Of a stretch of 64,000 bases of DNA, positions 50,038-57,966 are shown in pieces; the first letter of the stretch is position 1, and each line of letters opens with the position of its first letter. Where the stretch lies: the NCBI GenBank assembly GCA_018333785.1, contig JAGXSU010000107.1, positions 35,562-99,561 on the forward strand, given 5' to 3'. The position numbers were made by a program, and so were the translations under genes. This stretch comes from Methylomicrobium sp. (lineage in GTDB: Bacteria; Pseudomonadota; Gammaproteobacteria; Methylococcales; Methylomonadaceae). The notes beneath the pieces were generated by a model, which was not told where the DNA came from, searched no databases, and was given only the letters and a program-made list of their open reading frames with translations.

Positions 50038-53000
50038 CTATAAAACCACCTCCAGCATCGGCACTTCCCATTGCTCGACTTTACAACGAGACCGGTAGTC
50101 TTCTTCGGAATCGGATTTATAGCGCGTAATCATGGCAATGACGGTGGCTGACTGAATGTTTTTATAACGCTCCTGCCATTGCTGACTGGCGTTTTTGGAA
50201 AGCACAGCAATGGTCATCTGCTCTTTTTGCACGACGATTTTACCGTTTTGCTGCTGTATAGTTACCGATGAACCGGCACTCAGACTTGCCAGTTTATTAT
50301 GAATGGGATGGCGTTCCGAAAAGCTTCCGGCATAGCTTAAATCAAAATCTTTCAACCCCAGGAAGGCATAGTCCTTGTTAACGTGTGGCACGACTTCAGG
50401 CTGTTCAATCACCACTTGGCGCTGCACACTAAAATCGCCTTTTAAAGAGGGCAGATAAGGATTTCGTAAATCCAGCCTTTGCATCAAACCCAGCGTTTCT
50501 TTAGCCCGGGTCATGGCGACATATAATAAACGCCGCTGTTCTTCTGTGGCGGGCATTGTCCAGCCACCATCGAGCACAAACACATGAGAAAACTCCATCC
50601 CTTTTACAGAATGAACTGTACTGAGAAAGACGCCCTGCCCCAACCGGCACTCCTTGCGCTGTTCGGCCAGTGACTCATAAAGATATTCCAGCAGTTGTTG
50701 CTTGCCGGTATCTTCATCGGAGGTTTCCGCCTGCCATTGCAGCAACAGTTGCTTGAGCTGATTTAGCCAGGTGTTTGGCTCGCCGGTTTCAACATTCTGC
50801 AAAAAATCCAGCCAGTCACCGGCTTTACAGACTTTTCGATCGTTGAGTTTAATTGCCTTGAGCAAGGCCAGGTTTTCCCGGATGCGAAACGGCGGAGGTT
50901 GAGCATCTTTAGGCAAAGCCAAACTCAGCGGGATCGCTTGTGCTTCCAGGCATGCTCGGACCGGATTCAACAGCTGCCATTCTGTGGTCAACACCGCACA
51001 TTGCCGCCATTCAAGACTGTTATCCAGTTGCCGCATACGCAACAACTCGTCGACCAGCACTTGGGCTTGCTGCATGTCATCCCGACAATTCAAAATCTGC
51101 ACCCGGCCATGGACTAGTGGATCCAGTTTCTCCCAACGCCCTCCGGCAGCCAGGCTTTTTCGTCCCCGGTTAATCCGAATCGGATGCTGCTGTTTCATCC
51201 TGTCGCGATTTTGTTCGATCAACTGATTGGCGGCAGCAATGATATGCGCGCTGGACCGGTAGTTTTCGACCAGATACTGTGGGTATGCCTGATAATCCTT
51301 TTCAAATTGCCGAATAAAGCCGATGTTGGCCCCCCGAAATTGATAGATATTCTGATCGTCATCACCTACAGCAAGCAGGGTTAACCGGCTGTCTTCGTCT
51401 TGCTTTCGCCCGGCTATAGCGGCAATCAGTTCATACTGGCATTCGTCGATATCCTGATACTCATCGACCAGAATATAGCGATACCCCGCCAATAAACGGT
51501 CCCGCATTTCATTGCTGTCCAAATTCAAACAGCCCTGTTGCCCGTTCAGCAAGTCAATCGCCTGACGAATCATGTCCTGAAAAATCAATTCGGCACCGGA
51601 TTCATGGGTCTTCTCCACGCCGGTCAAGGCATGACCGGATAAACGCAGACTCAGTCCATGATAGGTTTGGATGGTAACAAATTTAGCTTCAGGACCGACC
51701 AGATCAAACAGACGCTGCCTTAATTCAGTTGCGGCATTACGGTTAAAACACAGCACCAGAATACTGCGTGCAGGCACTTGTTTAACCCTTAACAGATACG
51801 CACAGCGATGAATCACCACGCGCGTCTTGCCGGATCCCGGACCGGCCAGAATCAATAAATTTTGCTCCTCGGAACTGGCCACCATCGCCTGTTGTTCCGG
51901 ATTTTGGAGATCACTGACAATACGCTGGAATGATTGCTGGCTGGTTGCTCGATCCAGAATTTCTTTTCGCCCCTGAAAATAGCGTTTTACAAATTCGGTT
52001 TTATCCTGAGAAAAATACGCGACGACAAAAGCCAATGCCTGTCCGATTTTTTCCAGTCCCTGCCGGGCGTATTCATTCATGACATGGACTTGAAAAATAC
52101 GCTCGCTGTAATGTTGCGACAAAGGCTCATAGTCACCTTTGCTGTATCGCCGCCGTTGCGCTTCGGGCAGCACCCGGATTGTCATCGCCTGCCGGAACAC
52201 AGCCAGACCCTTTTGCAGCGTGATGATTCTTTGTTCATGCAGAAAATTAAGTCCGCGTTCCACTGCCGCCAAAGGGTCAGTTAACTCAGAACGCATATGG
52301 ATATCCTGATTCAGCGCCGCCAGTAAATCTTCCACCGAGAATTCCACTAACAAATCGGCTCCGGGCTTGGTTTCGTCAGGTATTTTTTGCAATAGCGCAT
52401 TCAAAGAGATTTGGGCCACTGCCTGGCGCCGTTCGATAGTACTGGATAATGCCCGCCAACCCCGGTTGAGCTTGATCCGGTATTGATCCTGTGAAACATG
52501 ACGGATAAACAGGCTGCCTCTGCTGCCGGCCAGACCTTGCCCGTCCTTGCTCATGGACACCAGCAGCAACCTTAACACTTCCGGATTGCAGTCTTTAAAG
52601 CCCTGGTCCAGCAAGTGTTGATTGACATGCCGTAATGACAGATTTTGCCATTCTTCGGGCCCGGCATCCGGTGCCTGCTCCTGCAACAGATTGACCAACG
52701 CATTTTCCAGGGAACAGATCTGTTCCAGCAGCGAACTCGACGCATTGGCGACTTTGTAACGAACAAACGCAGTCAACAGCAGGTTTTTTTGAATGATGCC
52801 CGCAGAGGACATATCGTATAAAGTCCGGATCACCCGCTGACTGGCAGTTTCGTTGATTTTGTTTTGCCCGGGTTCGTTGTTTTCTTCGGAAAACTCGCTT
52901 AACAACGCCAACTCATCGGCACTGAAGCCCTCATCACTTTCGGCATTGAATAACGCATCCAGAATAGCCAGCCAACGCTTTTGCTGACGCTCGGACAAAC

Positions 53001-55206
53001 CCAGCTTGGCGATTTTCTGCTGCGCTTCGGCAAGATTTTTAACCAAGGGCCGGCCTTGAAAAACCTGGGTTTTGTTTTCGTTACGTTCAACAAAACCGGT
53101 CCGCTCCAGCCACGAGATTGCAGTCATCACTTTGGTAGGGGCATCCGGATCTTCAGCTTCAAACGTGGTATCGACCGCTTCATTCTGCAGTATTTCCCCG
53201 GCAGTAATGACGACATTGCCGGACTTATCCTTGCGGACCCCGCGCAAACCCTTGAGTATCTGCGCAATGTCACGCTGATTGAGCTGCGAAGATGCCGACA
53301 GTTTAAACTGACTGTCGATGTCATTTTCATCAAAGAGCAAAATACATTCGGCCTCGTTCTGATCACGCCCTGCCCTGCCCGCCTCTTGTAAATAATTTTC
53401 CAGCGAACCGGGAATATCCGCATGAATCACCAGCCGGACATCTTCCTTATCGATACCCATGCCAAACGCATTGGTCGCCGTGATGACCCGGGTTCTGCCG
53501 CTGATAAAGTTTTCCTGGATATGCTTTTTTTCAGCGGCATTTTTCCCGGCATGAAACGCCTCAACCTGCCAATCCTGATGCTGTAAAAATTCGGCTATGG
53601 CTTCGGTTTGTTTGCGTTTAGCGCAATAAATAATGGCGCTGCCGCCATTATTTTCGGCCAATCGCTCATGAAGCAAACGGTTGATGCGTGGATATTTATC
53701 GACACTGTTGACTGTTTGCACTTCAAACTGCAAATTATTTCGTTCGACCCCACCCTCAAATAGTTGCAGATCCTGGGCTAGATTAGCCTTGAAATAATCA
53801 ATGATCTCATTTTTGACATCCTGCTTGGCCGTCGCGGTAAAACATTGCACGGGCGGTAATAAAGCGTGCTGTTTTTCGGCAAATTCCTTGATAAAACGTG
53901 CGGCATATAAATAATCAGGCCTAAAATCATGCCCCCATTTAGACAAACAATGCGCTTCATCAAAAACCCAGCAACCGATTTCCCGGTGCTCGATCGCATT
54001 TTGAAAACCCGTATTGCGCAGCTGTTCCGGCGATACATAGAGCAACGCAATATCACCCATTTGTATGGCTTTTATGACTTCGCCGCGTTCCGGCGCAGTC
54101 AGCATGCCGTATAAAGCAGCAACGTTGGGTGCCCCGGTTTTGTTACGCAGATTATCGACCTGATCTTTCATCAAGGCCTGTAACGGCGAGATCACAATGG
54201 TCAGCACTCCGCGCCGCTGATAACGCACCAGTGCCGGTAATTGAAAGCACAAGGATTTTCCGCCGCCGGTAGGCAACACGGCAAACAAAGGCATATCCGC
54301 CATTCCTGCCTGGACAATACTTTGTTGAAGACTGCCCCCTTCGGCATTTTCCGGCTGCGGCCTGAAAGCAGAAAATCCGAAATAGCGTTGTAATTGAGAG
54401 ACAGGATGATGCGTCTCCTGACAATAAACACAGTCCGGCGATTCACAGGGAATATCGCGTAATTGCCGCAATGCCGGCGCAACCGCCTGAAACTGTTGAC
54501 GGACCCAGGGCGGCAATACCGAATTACCGCCCGAAACCCGTAACCAGGCCAAACAGTAGGCTAACGCGGGGCGTAATTCAGGATTCGGCAAATAGGACAA
54601 AATCACCTTATTGAAAGCGGTTTTGCAGACCTTCCCCAGTGTCTCTTTCTTGAATAAATCAAACGCAGCACCGGCTGTCAAAGGTTGCGCCCCCATGACC
54701 TGAAAAGCCATCTGCAAACCGGAAAAACGGGGTTGACCGGAAAAAGCATAATGATAAAAAGATAATAATTGCCCATCGGCCTGCTGGGCCTGGAATGCTT
54801 CCCATTGATCTTGAAACAGCGACAACGCGATCTTCGCATCCGCAACAGGATCACTCAAACTGTCTCGCAATAATTTGTAATTTTTGACCAGGCGATGATA
54901 AGGATTTTCAGGAAAAGCCAGCGGCGACAAAAATAAAGTATCGATAACCGGTTTATTTAGAAAGCCAAGCTGTTGATCGACAGCCAGACATAAAGGCAGG
55001 TCATGCAAAATAAGATTATGACCCAATACAAATCGCGCATCAGCAATAAACTGATCCAGTTCGCCAAGGACATGATGAATTTTAAACGGGGCTTGCCGGT
55101 TAAAAATCCGGTCCTGAAAAACCGCACCAACAGCAAAAATCTCTCCGTTATAATCGGCTTCCAAATCCAAGCTACAAAGGGTGTTAGAAAAACTTTGCCA
55201 ATCCAT
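50038..55206 (-). CDS. Giant helicase: exonuclease-like + RecQ + UvrD fusion
   Basis: 1722 residues. Residues 1-150 look like a DEDD exonuclease: SLDLEADYNG (D14, E16), GHNLILHDLP (N64, H68, D69), and DPVADAKIALSLF near 130 for motif III, without the usual histidine. A CX4CX2C cluster with two histidines (C254, C259, C262, H266) may bind zinc. A RecQ core follows: Walker A LPTGGGKSLCFQLP (K317), FDEAHCLSKWGHDFRPDY (D416-H419), and motif VI NYLQEAGRAGRDQNEAE. A long middle segment (about 650-1090) is unassigned. UvrD/Rep core: LILAGPGSGKTRVV (K1127), VDEYQDIDECQ (D1248), VGDDDQNIYQFRGA, STVHSVKGMEFSHVF and LLYVAMTRAKE. It is a rare fusion and has no clear ribosome site. Likely DNA-end processing in defence or repair (inference). 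Confidence 0.88.
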   Translation of the reverse strand: MDWQSFSNTLCSLDLEADYNGEIFAVGAVFQDRIFNRQAPFKIHHVLGELDQFIADARFVLGHNLILHDLPLCLAVDQQLGFLNKPVIDTLFLSPLAFPENPYHRLVKNYKLLRDSLSDPVADAKIALSLFQDQWEAFQAQQADGQLLSFYHYAFSGQPRFSGLQMAFQVMGAQPLTAGAAFDLFKKETLGKVCKTAFNKVILSYLPNPELRPALAYCLAWLRVSGGNSVLPPWVRQQFQAVAPALRQLRDIPCESPDCVYCQETHHPVSQLQRYFGFSAFRPQPENAEGGSLQQSIVQAGMADMPLFAVLPTGGGKSLCFQLPALVRYQRRGVLTIVISPLQALMKDQVDNLRNKTGAPNVAALYGMLTAPERGEVIKAIQMGDIALLYVSPEQLRNTGFQNAIEHREIGCWVFDEAHCLSKWGHDFRPDYLYAARFIKEFAEKQHALLPPVQCFTATAKQDVKNEIIDYFKANLAQDLQLFEGGVERNNLQFEVQTVNSVDKYPRINRLLHERLAENNGGSAIIYCAKRKQTEAIAEFLQHQDWQVEAFHAGKNAAEKKHIQENFISGRTRVITATNAFGMGIDKEDVRLVIHADIPGSLENYLQEAGRAGRDQNEAECILLFDENDIDSQFKLSASSQLNQRDIAQILKGLRGVRKDKSGNVVITAGEILQNEAVDTTFEAEDPDAPTKVMTAISWLERTGFVERNENKTQVFQGRPLVKNLAEAQQKIAKLGLSERQQKRWLAILDALFNAESDEGFSADELALLSEFSEENNEPGQNKINETASQRVIRTLYDMSSAGIIQKNLLLTAFVRYKVANASSSLLEQICSLENALVNLLQEQAPDAGPEEWQNLSLRHVNQHLLDQGFKDCNPEVLRLLLVSMSKDGQGLAGSRGSLFIRHVSQDQYRIKLNRGWRALSSTIERRQAVAQISLNALLQKIPDETKPGADLLVEFSVEDLLAALNQDIHMRSELTDPLAAVERGLNFLHEQRIITLQKGLAVFRQAMTIRVLPEAQRRRYSKGDYEPLSQHYSERIFQVHVMNEYARQGLEKIGQALAFVVAYFSQDKTEFVKRYFQGRKEILDRATSQQSFQRIVSDLQNPEQQAMVASSEEQNLLILAGPGSGKTRVVIHRCAYLLRVKQVPARSILVLCFNRNAATELRQRLFDLVGPEAKFVTIQTYHGLSLRLSGHALTGVEKTHESGAELIFQDMIRQAIDLLNGQQGCLNLDSNEMRDRLLAGYRYILVDEYQDIDECQYELIAAIAGRKQDEDSRLTLLAVGDDDQNIYQFRGANIGFIRQFEKDYQAYPQYLVENYRSSAHIIAAANQLIEQNRDRMKQQHPIRINRGRKSLAAGGRWEKLDPLVHGRVQILNCRDDMQQAQVLVDELLRMRQLDNSLEWRQCAVLTTEWQLLNPVRACLEAQAIPLSLALPKDAQPPPFRIRENLALLKAIKLNDRKVCKAGDWLDFLQNVETGEPNTWLNQLKQLLLQWQAETSDEDTGKQQLLEYLYESLAEQRKECRLGQGVFLSTVHSVKGMEFSHVFVLDGGWTMPATEEQRRLLYVAMTRAKETLGLMQRLDLRNPYLPSLKGDFSVQRQVVIEQPEVVPHVNKDYAFLGLKDFDLSYAGSFSERHPIHNKLASLSAGSSVTIQQQNGKIVVQKEQMTIAVLSKNASQQWQERYKNIQSATVIAMITRYKSDSEEDYRSRCKVEQWEVPMLEVVL

Positions 55207-55487
55207 TGTGATTAATTCACTGTTATTTTAGTCATCATGCTGTACATAGGTACATACGGTAGTTGCAATGTCGGCGTCCTGCTCTGGAATGTCTGTAAAT
55301 CCGATGAAATTTAAAAATTCATGCGTGACAATTAGGATATTACTGATAAGGTATGAGACACTTTAGCAACAAAACAACAATTTGTGTCTATTTGATCACA
55401 AATTGATCTAAAAGCCTGTTCTGTACAGCTGACGTTTAGGAAACATCTGATATCCTTTATCAAAAGATGACAAAAAAGGTGAATACC

Positions 55488-55673
55488 ATGAAAATTATAA
55501 TAAATAGCAGTAACCCCGACATATTAAATACTTTGGCCCAAGACTTTAATGGCAACAGCATCTACGGAGTAGAGTTTATTCTGGAAGATTTGTATGAAAG
55601 CAACAAAAAAGAATTATTCAAAAAAGAATCCGACAATTTCGACTGGTTCGGATTGTCTGACTTGTGCATCTAA
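55488..55673 (+). CDS. Small orphan protein, function unknown
   Basis: 61 residues, beginning at the ATG at 55488 because AAGGTG sits 6 bases before it. An in-frame ATG at 55467 has no ribosome site. It reads as a strand-helix-strand start (MKIIINSSNPDILNTLAQDF) and an acidic, aromatic tail (NFDWFGLSDLCI). It lies between the giant helicase and lipoprotein genes and is bounded by a stem-loop. Not recognised. Confidence 0.6.
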   Translation: MKIIINSSNPDILNTLAQDFNGNSIYGVEFILEDLYESNKKELFKKESDNFDWFGLSDLCI

Positions 55674-55715
55674 AACTTTAAAATCCAATACCTAATAGTG
55701 ATTATTTCTTCATTC

Positions 55716-55745
55716 TAAGTGCCTGACCTCCTCATCAGGCACTTA
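55716..55745. terminator. Bidirectional stem-loop
   Basis: 11 bp perfect stem TAAGTGCCTGA (55716-55726) with TCAGGCACTTA (55735-55745), loop of 8. It lies between convergent transcripts (small orphan gene and lipoprotein). The T-run is weak on both strands. Confidence 0.65.
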
Positions 55746-55783
55746 TATAAAAATTTGCAAACTGTTTCCATCGCATTAATTCC

Positions 55784-56539
55784 TTAAGCCGTTTTACTCA
55801 TGCAGGTTTGACCCGCAGAGTCAAACTTTTCAGCTGTCTGTTCAATATCGGTTAAACCATACCGGCCTTTCATCACATTAAGTCCACCCTCAACCAGCTT
55901 GTTAAAATCGGATTCATGCCCTGAGTCCAGGTATCCGTTCAAATCGTCAATATTTTCTTCTTCAATATTCACCCCATTGATGCGGGCATAAGCGAGTATA
56001 GCCAGACGGAAAGTTCTGTTATCCGGACTGATGAAGATTTTTGCTGTGTTTCCCGCGGTATTAATGCCGGGCTGGCCTGGAAAATCCAGCGGATTACGAA
56101 ATATATTTGGCAAATCCGATAGCACTTGGTCCGGCGAGCTATGCAGCTCTTTTAGCAACTGAATTAATGTGCGCTTTACGTCGCTTTTCACCTGTCCGGT
56201 TTTCAATAAATTAAAAGCTTCTTTCATTTGCTCTTCAGTCAAAGGAACAGAGGTGTTTGCCCCTTCTTTCAGCTTAACTTTGAAGTTTTCGTAAGATAAA
56301 TCCATCGAATCACTATTCCCAGCTTTTAACAAGCAAGAAGTCTGAATATCAACCGCGTCTGCTTCCAAAACATCGCCCGAGTTTAATTTTTTGCTAAGTG
56401 AGGCCCGGATGATTTGTTCCGAGAGATTCATCTTGCTCGATAGCGTATCGTTGGATTTTGTGCTCATACTGGAGCACGAACTCAAAACGAAAGTTAATAC
56501 CAACATCAAAATAGACAGCCATTCATATTTACTTTTCAT
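55784..56539 (-). CDS. Predicted lipoprotein, function unknown
   Basis: 251 residues. Lipoprotein signal peptide (about 1-22) ends in VLSSC. The mature part is mostly helical and acidic with no domain I recognise. The ATG at 56539 sits 8 bases after AGAGG. A TTG two codons upstream is less likely. It lies 90 bases after the YceK-type gene on the same strand. Confidence 0.7.
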   Translation of the reverse strand: MKSKYEWLSILMLVLTFVLSSCSSMSTKSNDTLSSKMNLSEQIIRASLSKKLNSGDVLEADAVDIQTSCLLKAGNSDSMDLSYENFKVKLKEGANTSVPLTEEQMKEAFNLLKTGQVKSDVKRTLIQLLKELHSSPDQVLSDLPNIFRNPLDFPGQPGINTAGNTAKIFISPDNRTFRLAILAYARINGVNIEEENIDDLNGYLDSGHESDFNKLVEGGLNVMKGRYGLTDIEQTAEKFDSAGQTCMSKTA

Positions 56540-56628
56540 ATTCAATACCTCTGAAAAATAAGTTTTGACACCGTTTGATTCTAATCCTAAGCAACGTTAC
56601 CAGACCACCGACTCAAAACCAAACCGCA

Positions 56629-56901
56629 CTAATGAAAGAGCTCAGCAGAGACTGTTAACGGTAAAAACAAGGAATCCAAAGCAAAGCTTAGTGGCAGATC
56701 AACCAAGGGATAACGCGGCGGTATCACTTTAAATCGGCTTAGCGCGACATCATTTCGGGCTATAGCCGCCCAATCAAGCCGTGTTCCACTGTAGATAAAC
56801 ACCCGTTCATAAAGTGGAATATCTGTTTCTAATGTTTTAAACGTCGCGCATCCGGTCAACATTGTAAAGCCGATTCCACTGTATAACAGGCGCTTTAACA
56901 T
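56629..56901 (-). CDS. YceK/YidQ-family lipoprotein
   Basis: 90 residues with lipobox MLTGC at about residue 18. The short mature domain carries PLYERVFIYSGTRLDW and PLVDLPLSFALDSLFLPLTV, both typical of the YceK/YidQ (DUF1375) family. Probably outer-membrane-associated. Function not established. Confidence 0.8.
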   Translation of the reverse strand: MLKRLLYSGIGFTMLTGCATFKTLETDIPLYERVFIYSGTRLDWAAIARNDVALSRFKVIPPRYPLVDLPLSFALDSLFLPLTVSAELFH

Positions 56902-56968
56902 ATCCTTTCCTTTTTGAAGTTCGAAATAACGGCATGGGGCCGGATTATTATTTTTCGTAATAAAGCGG

Positions 56969-57685
56969 CTACTTAATTGACAATATCAGTCCCTTCCCCA
57001 GATCAAGTTCCAGCGAACAGCGCTCTTTGCCGCAAGCACCATCACTGTAAATGAATTGCCGCTTTGACTGACTAATTTCTTGGTCAAAAATTACCAATAT
57101 GTTTCTATAGTGGCCGCCTAATCCATTCGCATTAAAATAACGATCAAAGTTATCCGCCAGTGCCTTTGCGGCCTTGTCATAAACAACGCTGATTTGGGAA
57201 CGTCCCTTAGCTTCCAGCTTTTTGGAAACGTCTTGCTTCAGTTGGTCAATAAGCGCTTTACCATCCGGTCCAAACAAAAACTGATGCCAACTTTCCCGTA
57301 CTGTTGAAAATTCAAAAGCGACCGGGGTGGATAAGTAGAGTTTCGGCACATGAATATAAATGCTATCGTTTTCAATAGTATGCCTTAGCTCAGCCAGCTT
57401 GACGAAATACCTGTAATTCGCAACGAGTGAGAGTTTGACATGCGTATCTCCTACAGGAAATCCAAAGACATGCCTGTATTTTTCAATCGTGAAATCTTCA
57501 TTACCGGCCAGTCTTGCGACAACATACTCATCTGCCCCTTCCAGGGAAATAAACCGGCTGAAACTTTTGCTCACTTCCTGCGTATCCACCAAAGCTATGC
57601 GGCCACCATAAAACCACCAGGCCATAACAATCAAGGCGAACAAACCGATGATTCTGCTGACGAATGCCTTAATACCTTTAATCAT
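56969..57685 (-). CDS. Membrane-anchored protein of unknown function
   Basis: 238 residues: one N-terminal transmembrane anchor (about 7-27, FVSRIIGLFALIVMAWWFYG) and a soluble periplasmic-type domain. The ATG is 24 bases after the stop of the truncated jetD, so it may be read through from the jet operon. It occupies the place where the rest of jetD should be. Not recognised. Confidence 0.65.
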   Translation of the reverse strand: MIKGIKAFVSRIIGLFALIVMAWWFYGGRIALVDTQEVSKSFSRFISLEGADEYVVARLAGNEDFTIEKYRHVFGFPVGDTHVKLSLVANYRYFVKLAELRHTIENDSIYIHVPKLYLSTPVAFEFSTVRESWHQFLFGPDGKALIDQLKQDVSKKLEAKGRSQISVVYDKAAKALADNFDRYFNANGLGGHYRNILVIFDQEISQSKRQFIYSDGACGKERCSLELDLGKGLILSIK

Positions 57686-57709
57686 ATTTTCAGTAAAAAA
57701 ATTAATGGC

Positions 57710-57964
57710 TCATCCTGGCTGATCGAAAAAACGTTTGGTATCCAAAAGGTGAGGGATGTATTTGGCGTAGATGTTCATCATGGAAGCGACCGTCAAGCAT
57801 CCATAGCCGGGTCCACGAGTGAAGGCAGGCTCAGGCAAAATCCGAACATCCAGCTTGACCGACTGAATTGACCTGCCCTTGGCCTGCGCCTTATCGAGTT
57901 TATCGACCAGCAGATTCAGCAATGCCGTGATTTCAAGACGATACAGCCACTGCGGCGTGGTCAT
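57710..57964 (-). pseudogene. jetD: Truncated JetD (Wadjet nuclease subunit), N-terminal stub
   Basis: 84 residues starting 2 bases after the jetC stop (a TTG overlapping the stop is the alternative). Residues 5-45 (WLYRLEITALLNLLVDKLDK, then AQAKGRSIQSVKLDV) resemble the DUF3322 N-terminus of JetD. Family members are about 380-400 residues and end in a Toprim-type DUF2220 nuclease domain. That domain is absent: a stop follows at 57710 and another gene starts 24 bases later. The last 30 residues (ASMMNIYAKYIPHLLDTKRF region) do not look like JetD and may be read-through into unrelated DNA. Probably broken by deletion. Confidence 0.6.
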
Positions 57965-57966
57965 TG

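Noticed and set aside
57710..57964. jetD as a frameshifted full-length gene
   Set aside because: There is no room for the missing Toprim part in any frame: another intact gene begins 24 bases after the stop.
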